Below, piece by piece: positions 15,388-24,453 of a stretch of DNA of 64,000 nucleotides. The stretch lies in IMG/VR virus record IMGVR_UViG_3300034375_003182, positions 1 through 64,000 of that record. One strand, 5' to 3'. How positions within the stretch are numbered: position 1 is the stretch's first letter; every line of letters starts with the position of its first letter. The translations under genes and the position numbers were made by a program. The notes under the pieces were generated by a model, which saw nothing but the letters and a program-made list of their open reading frames with translations, was not told where the DNA came from and made no database searches. Source of the stretch: a virus.

Positions 15388-15423
15388 CAAGTTACAGGGG
15401 TGAAATATCCCCTGTATTACTTG
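15388..15423 (+). terminator. Hairpin between rIIA-like and rIIB-like genes
   Basis: CAAGT (15388-15392) with ACTTG (15419-15423) and TACAGGGG (15393-15400) with CCCCTGTA (15409-15416) form a 13-bp stem with a 2-nt bulge and an 8-nt loop. The downstream sequence is A/T-rich (AAAATTTTTATATTATTTTT) rather than a clean T run. It may terminate, or act as an RNA-stability or processing element. Confidence 0.65.
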
Positions 15424-15471
15424 TATAAACAAAATTTTTATATTATTTTTAACCCTAATTAATTAATTATC

Positions 15472-16650
15472 ATGATTACAATTAATGTTATTGAGAACCA
15501 AATATCTGGTTCGTACGGCGACAAGCCGTTTAGTGTCAACTACTCCGAGGACACTTATAGAAAAATGATGGAGTTATCTGACAGACAACAGTCTGTTACA
15601 ACTATGGACGAGTACAATGCACTCATGGAAGAGTTTGCTAAGCTTACTGTCCAAGACTACAAAACAACTGTAGAAACTGCGTGCCCGTGGATTTATGTCA
15701 ACGAAGGTACAGGCGAGTTCTTTTTGAAGCACGAAGGTGTAGTATCTAGTATACCTATGCCACAAGCTTTGGTTGACCGTATCTTTGAATCACTTGACAA
15801 GGGTGTAGATTTTGAACCACTTGTAAAAATGTGGATTAGATTCTTACGTAACCCTATTCTTCGTCAGAAGATGAACAACTGTAACTGTGAGAAAGGTGAG
15901 AAGTTCACTGAGAAGTTTTTTAACTTTGTTAACTTACAGTATGTACATCCTAAACTGAAAGAAGAGTTAATAGAAGAACACGGCTTGAGTGAAGAAGTTG
16001 CTGAGCGTAGAGCTACTATGTATCAGATGAAGATTACTCAAGAGGGTTTACTAAATGGCTACAAGGTATCTCACGAAGTTATGCATGCGTATGACACAGA
16101 GACTGGTGAAGTAGTAGATCGTTACAAGCGTACATTCAATCCTGATACAGGTGAGATTGAAGAAGGCGGATTGCCTGAGCATGTAGAAGATAGATTGTTT
16201 CAGCCTGCTATCATGGGTACTAGCGGTGATGCATTTTACTGTGAGGGCCCTAATGGTTACGCTAATCCAGGACACTTTATCAAAGTTGGTTGTACACACA
16301 GATTACCAGATTGGTCTTATGTAAATACAAACGACAATGCATCTTGTGTTAAAGGTTTACACTTCGGTGGTCTTAAGTACATTGCATACTACAGCGGTGA
16401 GATCCACAACATTTTTGTTGATCCTATGCATGTTGGTGCAGTGCCTGATGACGAGACTGGTGCAATCAGATGTTTACAGTATTTTGTACATTCATCTCTG
16501 GCTGGTGTAAATGGTAGTATCTATCACAGTTCTACCTATGCAGCTAAGACTGATGCTGAGTGGGAAGAGATGCGCAAAGAAGCGGTCGCTGATTACTCTG
16601 ACATTAAAACAGAGATTGATAAAGATATTGCAGAGGTTAATTCTCTGTAA
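15472..16650 (+). CDS. rIIB: rIIB-like protein
   Basis: The C-terminal part around residues 290-345 (CVKGLHFGGLKYIAYY, then IFVDPMHVGAVPDD and RCLQYFV) matches the pattern seen in T4 rIIB (GLHFxS...VxPxDVVxVP...RCxxY). The N-terminal 120 residues have a small beta domain starting MITINVIENQ. The partner rIIA-like gene is immediately upstream, separated by a hairpin. The pairing suggests a conserved anti-exclusion or lysis-timing role. Confidence 0.8.
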   Translation: MITINVIENQISGSYGDKPFSVNYSEDTYRKMMELSDRQQSVTTMDEYNALMEEFAKLTVQDYKTTVETACPWIYVNEGTGEFFLKHEGVVSSIPMPQALVDRIFESLDKGVDFEPLVKMWIRFLRNPILRQKMNNCNCEKGEKFTEKFFNFVNLQYVHPKLKEELIEEHGLSEEVAERRATMYQMKITQEGLLNGYKVSHEVMHAYDTETGEVVDRYKRTFNPDTGEIEEGGLPEHVEDRLFQPAIMGTSGDAFYCEGPNGYANPGHFIKVGCTHRLPDWSYVNTNDNASCVKGLHFGGLKYIAYYSGEIHNIFVDPMHVGAVPDDETGAIRCLQYFVHSSLAGVNGSIYHSSTYAAKTDAEWEEMRKEAVADYSDIKTEIDKDIAEVNSL

Positions 16651-16676
16651 TGTTTGTGTATTCATGATTCTAGTGG

Positions 16677-16692
16677 GGGGACGAAAGTCCCC
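16677..16692 (+). terminator. GAAA-tetraloop hairpin after the rIIB-like gene
   Basis: GGGGAC (16677-16682), loop GAAA, GTCCCC (16687-16692), followed by TTTCTAG. A GNRA-capped stem with a short T run, placed between two genes; a likely intrinsic terminator. Confidence 0.7.
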
Positions 16693-16724
16693 TTTCTAGT
16701 CTCTTAACTTTAAATCCTATTAAC

Positions 16725-17468
16725 ATGAGTAAGATAGTACTTATAGATGCAGATAGCCTACTGTATTTTGAGATGGGTAAAGATACCCTAGAAGAGGCAA
16801 TTGATGGAATAAACCAAAGAATACAACAGATACTTATTGAAACAGAAGCTGAAAGCTATATAGGATATTTAACATTAGGTAAATGTTTTAGGTATGATGT
16901 CGCTAAGACCGTGCCTTACAAACACAACAGAAAAGGTGGTTTAAAGCCGCCTATATTTTATGCATTACGTGTCTATGTACAGCAGGCCCACGGGTTTAGA
17001 GCTGTAGATGGATATGAAGCAGATGATATGGTTGGTATAGCAAAAGATTATTTTATATCACAAGGTCGTGAAGCTGTTATATCTAGTCCCGATAAAGATG
17101 TGTTACAACAGATTAGGGGCAGACATTATAACTATCAGAAGGCTGAGTTTGTAGAGACTACTGCTGAAGACGCTAAGAAGTTTCTTTGGAAGCAGGTTCT
17201 AATGGGCGACAGTACTGATGGCATACCAGGCATACCAGGTCTTGGACCTAAGACTGCAGATGCTATCATTGATAACATGCCAAAGTCAAAGTTAGCTTAT
17301 CACGAGGTAGTATTGTCTCATTATATGGCTAAGTTTGATTTGCCTGAAGCTGTAGATAGATTTGCAGAAACATTTAAACTTGTATACATACTTAAAAGTC
17401 TAGAAGACTTACATGAGTCTGCATATCTTGATGCGTTTAACCTTCAAACTTTTAACACTGATGAATAA
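16725..17468 (+). CDS. 5'-3' exonuclease (FEN/T5 exonuclease family)
   Basis: Provides the flap/RNA-primer removal domain that the phage PolA lacks. Metal-binding acidic residues appear in LIDADSLLYF at the N-terminus, in GYEADDMVG near residue 100 and in SSPDKDVLQQI. The helix-hairpin-helix region is GDSTDGIPGIPGLGPKTA. At 247 aa it is a typical phage size. The stop overlaps the next gene start at 17461. Confidence 0.9.
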   Translation: MSKIVLIDADSLLYFEMGKDTLEEAIDGINQRIQQILIETEAESYIGYLTLGKCFRYDVAKTVPYKHNRKGGLKPPIFYALRVYVQQAHGFRAVDGYEADDMVGIAKDYFISQGREAVISSPDKDVLQQIRGRHYNYQKAEFVETTAEDAKKFLWKQVLMGDSTDGIPGIPGLGPKTADAIIDNMPKSKLAYHEVVLSHYMAKFDLPEAVDRFAETFKLVYILKSLEDLHESAYLDAFNLQTFNTDE

Positions 17469-18198
17469 TACAGATAAAAAACAAGTTAAGTGGGCCCTAG
17501 AAAGCCCACTAGCCTTGTCCCTTGAGGGCGAGCTTAAGTTTAACAATAGTAAAGATGTTATTACTAGTGTTTCTTTTAATAATCCAGAACTTACTATTTC
17601 TTTAGGCGATACTCAGATGTTTCGCAAGATGCCATTTAAGGTAAACATTATTGAGAAGACATCTTCTACAAAGTGTGAGCTAAAGGTTGCACCTAGAACA
17701 AAGTCTTCTGTGTTTATTATGCCTATGCTTAGTGGTAGTAAAGAGTTATATTTTTATGATTCTTTATTCTTGAACTGTTTTATAGGCACTAAAGATCATC
17801 CTAACAGTGTTGTTTTATTGTATAGATTTTCTGGTAGCGCTCTGTTCCTTAAGTTTGAGCAGGCTCTTAAGAAGTTTACGACGTTTATAGATATGCAAGA
17901 TCCAAGTCCACATCATGTTATGTTTATCTTTGATATACCTAGTAAGTATAAAGATGATTATAACAGATTTATTCTTGGTAAGTATTCTCATTTTTCTCCT
18001 GAGTTGAAGGATGCTATATTTAAGTTTCACAAAACAGATATGCATTCATCGCTTGGCCAGATACTTTACAAAAGTGAGAAGCGTCGTTTAAGACTGAGTC
18101 AGAATCTTGGTATGGAGATACCTACAGACATGGAATTGTTTGATGTGCCAGATCCTGAAGATGAAATATATAACCCAAAAATTTATACAAATGAGTAA
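17461..18198 (+). CDS. Hypothetical protein, 245 aa
   Basis: A soluble mixed alpha/beta protein with no motif I can name. The N-terminal half is beta-rich (ELKFNNSKDVITSVSFNNPELTI is split by turns) and the C-terminus is acidic (FDVPDPEDEIYNP). The start at 17461 sits in the stop region of the exonuclease gene (ATGAATAA) and is preferred over an upstream in-frame ATG at 17413 deep inside that gene. Its own end overlaps the UDG start. It lies in the DNA repair/nucleotide cluster. Confidence 0.75.
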   Translation: MNNTDKKQVKWALESPLALSLEGELKFNNSKDVITSVSFNNPELTISLGDTQMFRKMPFKVNIIEKTSSTKCELKVAPRTKSSVFIMPMLSGSKELYFYDSLFLNCFIGTKDHPNSVVLLYRFSGSALFLKFEQALKKFTTFIDMQDPSPHHVMFIFDIPSKYKDDYNRFILGKYSHFSPELKDAIFKFHKTDMHSSLGQILYKSEKRRLRLSQNLGMEIPTDMELFDVPDPEDEIYNPKIYTNE

Positions 18199-18910
18199 AG
18201 GAATAGAAAAGCAAGTAGGGGATTGGTATCCCTTGCTTGAACCAATACTAAGTTCAAGTTACTTTAATAGCTTGACTACAACAATAAAGAAAGGTAAAGC
18301 AGAAGGTAGGATTATATATCCTGATACAAAGCTTACCTTTCGTGCATTTAAACTCTGTCAACTAAAAGATCTTAAGGTAGTTATCCTTGGACAAGATCCT
18401 TATCATGATGGCAGTGCAACCGGGTTGGCTTTTGCTAACAACGGTGACGGTCCTAGAATTAGTCCTAGCTTGGCTTGGATTAAGAAAGCTCTAGAACATG
18501 ATTATGATACACTATGTCTTGACTTTGACTACGATCTTACTAGTTGGGCTGACCAAGGTGTGTTGTTATTGAATACTGCACTAACTGTAGAGAAGGGTAA
18601 AGCCGGATCTCACACGGTGTTGTGGAATACATTTACTAAAGAATTATTAAATTCGTTAACAAATACCAAAGATGATATTATATTTGTACTATGGGGCAAG
18701 AAAGCCCAAGACTATGCAAAGTTCATTAAAGGAAATAATAAGATTGTCACTGCTCCGCATCCCGCTGCTGATGCTTATACTGGTGGGTCTGCTGGGTTTC
18801 ATACTAGTGGTACCTTTCGTGCTATTAATGACTTTCTTAATATTCCTATTAAGTGGAATACACATTGTGGTGAGCCTTTGCCTCTTGAGCGTAGCGAAGT
18901 TCCTTTCTAA
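18191..18910 (+). CDS. ung: Uracil-DNA glycosylase, family 1
   Basis: Removes uracil from DNA, starting base excision repair. The family 1 catalytic motif GQDPYHDG begins at residue 67 (catalytic Asp69). It is followed by LLLNTALTVEKGKAGSH (motif around the uracil pocket), FVLWGKKAQ, and APHPAAD in place of the usual HPSPLS. The altered HPxPL loop keeps the His. It is 239 aa with the start at 18191, where ATG overlaps the upstream stop; a longer in-frame start at 18107 would run inside the preceding gene. UDG genes are common in crAss-like phages. Confidence 0.95.
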   Translation: MSKGIEKQVGDWYPLLEPILSSSYFNSLTTTIKKGKAEGRIIYPDTKLTFRAFKLCQLKDLKVVILGQDPYHDGSATGLAFANNGDGPRISPSLAWIKKALEHDYDTLCLDFDYDLTSWADQGVLLLNTALTVEKGKAGSHTVLWNTFTKELLNSLTNTKDDIIFVLWGKKAQDYAKFIKGNNKIVTAPHPAADAYTGGSAGFHTSGTFRAINDFLNIPIKWNTHCGEPLPLERSEVPF

Positions 18911-18920
18911 ATTTTAAATT

Positions 18921-19478
18921 ATGAAACAGTTAGCAAGAATTATTAAAGACTGTGGTCACCGTGGAAAGGTGGGCCACATTTATGAAGTGATAGAAAAGAA
19001 TCCAGGAGATGGATTTAGATTAGTAATACCAGGTCAAACTCAATTTACATTTTGGTATCCGGAAGATTGTATAGAAGAGGTTGAGCTTGGGGCGTGCACT
19101 GTGCCGTCCTTTGATGTAGGTAAGTGGACAGAAAGTATAAAAGCTTTAGAAGAAACTACTACTGGTCTAGATTTAGAGGATATAAAGAAAAAATCTACTT
19201 GGAAAGTCCCTGAGAATGCAGATTTTGCATGGCACTTGGACAAAGTTACTGAATCTATCACGGATTTATTGAAGGAAAAGAACGCTGCGTATGGAAACAC
19301 GGCGCTCAATCCTCTTGGTATCTTTAGCAAGCTTGGTGCAGCTGAAGCTATCAAGGCTAGGATAGATGACAAGTTAGCCCGCATATCTAACAAGGGTCTT
19401 AACGATGATACAGAAGATACAGCTAGAGATCTAGTTGGTTATCTTTTGTTATTGTTAATGGCTATCGATAGGGATTAA
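18921..19478 (+). CDS. Protein with nucleotide-modification-associated domain (DUF1599-like)
   Basis: The C-terminal 85 residues have the DUF1599/Nmad1 pattern: LLKEKNAAYGNTAL, LGIFSKLGA, RIDDKLARI, DDTEDTARDLVGYLLLLLMA. This helical domain is found in phages near nucleotide metabolism and modification genes. The N-terminal part (about 1-65) is a small beta domain with IPGQTQFTFWYPEDC. It sits next to UDG, so a role in handling the nucleotide pool or modified bases is plausible. The last 17 bases overlap the end of the oppositely oriented giant gene. Confidence 0.75.
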   Translation: MKQLARIIKDCGHRGKVGHIYEVIEKNPGDGFRLVIPGQTQFTFWYPEDCIEEVELGACTVPSFDVGKWTESIKALEETTTGLDLEDIKKKSTWKVPENADFAWHLDKVTESITDLLKEKNAAYGNTALNPLGIFSKLGAAEAIKARIDDKLARISNKGLNDDTEDTARDLVGYLLLLLMAIDRD

Positions 19479-22400
19479 CCTTGTTTTGTTCGTACACTTC
19501 TAGTATACGTGACATCTGCTTATAACCAGGGAAGAATGGCAACGAGTAATATCCCCATGGGGTCTTATCTCTGTTGTCTTCTCTTTGGGTTATAGCATCT
19601 ACTACCTCATCCCATGTATTGTTTGTAGCTTTTAATGCATCTATTACTACACCTGTCATTGGTACAGGAGTTCTGATAAAGCTTACCATTTCATTTGGAT
19701 TACTTAAGAATCCAAGTTCCATTGCTGTTCTTGATAGCGATGCATACATTTTTCTTGTAGCCCAAGTTTTAGTATATAGTCTTTCATCGTCGTCTCCTTT
19801 CATACCAAGGGCCATCAGTGATAGTGCTAGTAATAATACCATTCGTAGTTCTGCAGCTGCTGCTCTGATCTGTCCCTGTCGCATTGAGAAGTACTCATTG
19901 AAAGACATCTTTTGTATGTTTGGATTATCAGGATTGTCTTGTATGTATTGTTTGAATAGTTTTTCTGCTACCTCTTTGTTAGCTTTCATTTTATATCCTA
20001 AACCAAAAGTAGTTGCTTCAGCTGATAGTTTTAGTGCTGTAGCCAGAGTTCCTTTTATTTTACCAAAGAAGTTCTCTTCTATTTGCCACGCTTCACCTGC
20101 TACTACACTGTAACGACCTTGTTCGTATACATCTGCTACAGGGTTGTATCTAAATGTACCTAGCCTTTCTCTAACTAGACGTGGCATCCAGTTTTTAAAC
20201 TGCATAACAACATTACCAGTTAGAGTTGTGTTAACTACATTAATATCTTCATCAGACATCTGCCCTTTTACAGATCCTCCAACGTATCTTGCTATGCCTC
20301 TGAATTTATTCATGCCTTCTTCAGACATTCCTTCTATTTTTAGACCATCTTCATTTATAGTTGTTAACTCAAAGATAGACTTGCTTCCTTCTGGTAGCAG
20401 TTCTAATCTTTTAGGCATGCCGTCTTCGTTTACGCCATAGTTCTGGGACATAGCTATCAAGATATTGTTATCAATCATCTCATCCGCCTTACGATATGGG
20501 TAGTAAAGTTTATCCATAGTAGCAGTCTTTACTAGTTTACTAGCAGATAAGTTGTTTGCTACACGCATAGTAAAGTCATCTTGCCAAGGTTGGAAGAAGT
20601 TTACTAGTCCTAAGTATTTATCTTTTTGTTTGTAGAATAGACGATGTGTTTCCGCCATCTGCTTGTTTGTATAGTGTAATCCTTTAGCTCCCTCCATATA
20701 TGCAGAAGCTTTGGCTGCTAAGTATGCAGCTGAACCCGGTATGAATGCAAGGCCTAATACTTTAGCAGAGAAGTATTGTTTAGCTCCTAGTATTACTTTG
20801 TTCTTACTATAACCTCCCCAGTCTGCATCTTTTGTTTGGATACGCTGTCCGTATAGATAGAAGTTTACATACAGTTGTTCAAATGTTTCTAGCGTATCTC
20901 TAGAATTCATTTTTTCTGCTAGTTTACCTGTCTTGTCTAAGAATGCGTTGCCGGTTGCATCACGTAGTGCAGCTGGATTATCAATTAAGAAACTTTGTAG
21001 TGCTAGTATGTGCGCTTCAATCTCTGACTTGTGTGCATAGTTGTGTACGGATTTACCCATCAAATATAATGCGCGTCCTAAATCTTTTGTTTTTAAACTA
21101 TTATCTACCTCACCATTAGCATTTCTAACTGGAGCCATGTACAGTGCAGGTATAGTTGCAATAGGTAAACCAGTAATCTCATCTAACATTCCGCCTTTGA
21201 AGTTATCATCTTCACGGATCTTCAATCCTTCTAGTAGTGTGTCAGAACTTAAGTCGTAGTTACCTGCAGCAATAGAATCAATTATATCTTGATGTATGTT
21301 TGCTATGAAGTTACCTTTAATACCTAGGCCTGACATCTCTGCAAACTTTCTATTTGTTTTTTGATAGAAGTCAAAGAATTCTTTTAATGGCTTTCTATCA
21401 TTTAAGTACTTGTATTTATCAGAATAGTACAGCGCTTCTTTTTCAGGCTTAATCTCTAAGTGATACCAAGCTTTTGGACTTGTCCATGCTGAATCTCTAC
21501 TGAGGTCATGTGTGTTTAACCAGGCCTGCTTCATTGCTTCACGCTTCTTTCCACGAACATTATTTGGATCAGGTACCTTCTCATACTTACCTGTCTTCTC
21601 ATTATACTCTTCGTAGTCTGCAAACATTTCATCTATTCTTGCAAACTCTCTTTCTTTCCACTTATCAAACTTCTCTTGGTAACCCTCTTTCTTTTGGAAT
21701 GTTTCTTTTGCCCATGCCACATCTTTGTTTTTTGCGGCATCACGAACTCTTTCATAGTACTCAGGCGTATATTTACCAACCAGGCTGCCAGTGTTCTCAT
21801 CTATCATTAGTCTGTAAGCATCCATCAGTGACATGCCATTGTCTTTGGCCCACTGTTCTACGCCGCCCTGATATTTTTTTATTTCTTTTTCTAATTCATT
21901 CTGTGCACGACGTGTTCTTTGCTGTGCCTTGTCTATGTATCCCCAAGCTGTTTGGAATACAGGATGGTCAAACTCTGACGCAGTGGCAAATGTCTTAGTT
22001 AAGAAGCTAAACTCTTTTACTAATCTAGTTGGATCTCCTACACCAAACTCTTGTCCCATACCAACAACTCTATCAGCCAGCTCAGCCTTTAAGTCTTCGT
22101 GTGTTCTTTGTATAACACCACTAGCTCTATCAAATCTTTGTACTAATTTATTATATGCAGCCTCATCAGACTGTTGTAAATCTTTGAAGAAGTCTCTTGA
22201 ATATTTAGACATACCTGTATATAAACCAAACTTATCTATCAGGTCTACCAGTTCGTCCATTTCTATGTAGTCCGCATTTTCTGCGCCGTCTGGCAAGAAC
22301 TTATCTTTTACTCCTATTCTTTTTTCTAAAGATCTAACCTGTCTTGCAACTTCAGTAAGAACAGTATCTAATCCTCCATTCAATTGTAGAGCGGTTAGAC

Positions 22401-24453
22401 TTTGTTGTATAGATTCTATCTCTGCAGATAGTTTATCATATTTTTGTGGATTGTTTCTTACCTTACTTCTTTTTTGTACCAGTGCGCCTTTTCTAGATGT
22501 AAGTCTTTTTATAAGTTTATCTATACCTTTATCACCAAACATCTCATTTGCTAATGGTATTTGTTGTAAGAACTCATTGCCTGATAAACCTGCTGCTTTA
22601 CCACCGGCTTCCATCTTGACTACTTTACCAGTTAGCTGGTATTTACCATTTATCTTTTTACTTTCATACTGTACATGTATAGGTATAACACGAGATTTTC
22701 TTACATGTTTTATACCGTACTGTCTTTGTAGTATATCTTTATATGCACCTATCTGCATATTGTACTGATCCATCTTGCCTACGTGTGGATTCTCTACAAT
22801 TCTAGCATTCTTTCCATAACTAACTACCTGTTCTGGTCTCGGTGTAATAAACTTGTAGTCTAGTATATCTACTGTACCATCAGAGTATACAAACATAAGG
22901 TCAACTGTACCTGCAGTTTCTTCTGCCACTAAACCTTTTCTACCTATAGGGTCATACACAATCTGCTCTGTCTTTACTACAAGCTCTCCCTCAGGATCTA
23001 TCTTTGCTTGCATTTCTTTTGCATTTGCATACTGCTCAGCTGCTAAAGAATACAGTACATTGAACTGACCTTCAGTTAAACCAGACTCTTTTTGTATTTG
23101 TTTTTTATCACCCTTCTTTTCAGATAAAAGAATCATTACACGCTCCATAGTACTATGATGTTGTGTACCACCGCTTCTTTTTACCTCGTTATTTTTGTTT
23201 GCATTTAATTCTATTGCACGCTCTTTACCCACGTTACGTATAAATGCTGCGCTGGGCCTATCACTTACCCTGTTAGCAATAATTTTATCTGCTTCTGTAT
23301 CATAGTAACGTGGAGTTGTTCCTGCGGGATCTAATACTATCTGCTTACCAAGTGCAGCTAGCTCTTCAACCTTTGCATTCTTTACATCTCTGCTTTCTAG
23401 TCTTCTACTAGTTTCGTCTAGTTGATCGAGTATCTTTTCAGTTCGCTGCTTGTCTGACATTGGATTTGTGTCTTCCGCCTGGAAGAACTGCTCTGTTCCT
23501 AAGTCAACGTTCTTTAATTCTTTTATACCGTTAAGCTGGTCATTCATTATAGCAAACGACGCCTGCGCAAACGGATCACTCTTAGGCATCTTAAATGTTT
23601 TTCTGATAAAGTTCATCACCTTATCAAACCATCTTCTAAATCTTGACACTTTCTGTGGTGTGTCAGCCCCGGTCTCTTGTGCTACTATTTGTTGTGCAAT
23701 TACTTTACCTATTGCCTCTTCCCTCATTAGTATAGGATCATTCTCATACTGCTTTTGATAGACAGGATTGTTCATTACATTCCCAAACGCCTCATACTGT
23801 TCTATCTCACGCATCATAGATTTGTACAGCGGGCTACCTTTTGCTCGTAAATATTTTACAAAGAAGTGAGCTGCTTCTTCTGGTAGAGTATCTAGTCCGG
23901 CCTTGCCTTCTATGACTTCAACAACTCTGTTTAACATGTCAGCTTTTGCTACAACATCTATTGGGCTACCATTTGCATCTAGTATCTCATCTACTGCTTT
24001 ATACTCTACACCTATTGTGTCTAAGAAGCTTCGCATTTTATTGTTTAGCTCTATACCGGGATCTCCCTTGGCAGCTACCTGATACTGTGGCGGTAAGAAG
24101 TCTCCGACATCATTGAACTCACCAACAGCTGTAGCAAATGGCTCTGCTATATATTTATCTCTGTTAAAGTTTTCTACTATATCATACGAGTACAAAGTAG
24201 ATTGGCCTAACTTTTTATAATTAATACGATGCCTAGTATTCATCAAAGCATTGTATTCTTTTAATTTTTTGTTTACATTTCTTACCTGCGCGTTAGACAA
24301 ACCTTTGTTAGGGTCTTTAGGTAATCTTAGATCTACCTGGACGTTAGGAGTCTTATTGTTGTTCTTTGTATACATGCTATACGCTCCATACAAACCAACG
24401 TTTGATACTAACTTAATCCAGTCTGGGTGTTTTCTATTGGGACATGTAGCCAT
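19462..24453 (-). CDS. Giant virion-associated protein with RecB-like nuclease domain, 1663 aa
   Basis: Last gene of the minus-strand virion operon. The N-terminus starts MATCPNRKHPDW. A zincin-like region holds EEAAHFF (192-198), where the first His of HExxH is replaced by Glu, so it is likely inactive. Residues about 420-580 form a RecB/Cas4-type PD-(D/E)XK nuclease: GTQHHSTMERV, D518 in GTVDLMF, D532-Y-K534 in ILDYKF, and the helical motif QYNMQIGAYKDIL. The C-terminal half is long and helical with one hydrophobic segment near 1560. It adjoins the RNA polymerase gene and is probably packaged and ejected with it. The nuclease might attack host DNA or process the genome; not known. Confidence 0.85.
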   Translation of the reverse strand: MATCPNRKHPDWIKLVSNVGLYGAYSMYTKNNNKTPNVQVDLRLPKDPNKGLSNAQVRNVNKKLKEYNALMNTRHRINYKKLGQSTLYSYDIVENFNRDKYIAEPFATAVGEFNDVGDFLPPQYQVAAKGDPGIELNNKMRSFLDTIGVEYKAVDEILDANGSPIDVVAKADMLNRVVEVIEGKAGLDTLPEEAAHFFVKYLRAKGSPLYKSMMREIEQYEAFGNVMNNPVYQKQYENDPILMREEAIGKVIAQQIVAQETGADTPQKVSRFRRWFDKVMNFIRKTFKMPKSDPFAQASFAIMNDQLNGIKELKNVDLGTEQFFQAEDTNPMSDKQRTEKILDQLDETSRRLESRDVKNAKVEELAALGKQIVLDPAGTTPRYYDTEADKIIANRVSDRPSAAFIRNVGKERAIELNANKNNEVKRSGGTQHHSTMERVMILLSEKKGDKKQIQKESGLTEGQFNVLYSLAAEQYANAKEMQAKIDPEGELVVKTEQIVYDPIGRKGLVAEETAGTVDLMFVYSDGTVDILDYKFITPRPEQVVSYGKNARIVENPHVGKMDQYNMQIGAYKDILQRQYGIKHVRKSRVIPIHVQYESKKINGKYQLTGKVVKMEAGGKAAGLSGNEFLQQIPLANEMFGDKGIDKLIKRLTSRKGALVQKRSKVRNNPQKYDKLSAEIESIQQSLTALQLNGGLDTVLTEVARQVRSLEKRIGVKDKFLPDGAENADYIEMDELVDLIDKFGLYTGMSKYSRDFFKDLQQSDEAAYNKLVQRFDRASGVIQRTHEDLKAELADRVVGMGQEFGVGDPTRLVKEFSFLTKTFATASEFDHPVFQTAWGYIDKAQQRTRRAQNELEKEIKKYQGGVEQWAKDNGMSLMDAYRLMIDENTGSLVGKYTPEYYERVRDAAKNKDVAWAKETFQKKEGYQEKFDKWKEREFARIDEMFADYEEYNEKTGKYEKVPDPNNVRGKKREAMKQAWLNTHDLSRDSAWTSPKAWYHLEIKPEKEALYYSDKYKYLNDRKPLKEFFDFYQKTNRKFAEMSGLGIKGNFIANIHQDIIDSIAAGNYDLSSDTLLEGLKIREDDNFKGGMLDEITGLPIATIPALYMAPVRNANGEVDNSLKTKDLGRALYLMGKSVHNYAHKSEIEAHILALQSFLIDNPAALRDATGNAFLDKTGKLAEKMNSRDTLETFEQLYVNFYLYGQRIQTKDADWGGYSKNKVILGAKQYFSAKVLGLAFIPGSAAYLAAKASAYMEGAKGLHYTNKQMAETHRLFYKQKDKYLGLVNFFQPWQDDFTMRVANNLSASKLVKTATMDKLYYPYRKADEMIDNNILIAMSQNYGVNEDGMPKRLELLPEGSKSIFELTTINEDGLKIEGMSEEGMNKFRGIARYVGGSVKGQMSDEDINVVNTTLTGNVVMQFKNWMPRLVRERLGTFRYNPVADVYEQGRYSVVAGEAWQIEENFFGKIKGTLATALKLSAEATTFGLGYKMKANKEVAEKLFKQYIQDNPDNPNIQKMSFNEYFSMRQGQIRAAAAELRMVLLLALSLMALGMKGDDDERLYTKTWATRKMYASLSRTAMELGFLSNPNEMVSFIRTPVPMTGVVIDALKATNNTWDEVVDAITQREDNRDKTPWGYYSLPFFPGYKQMSRILEVYEQNKVNPYR

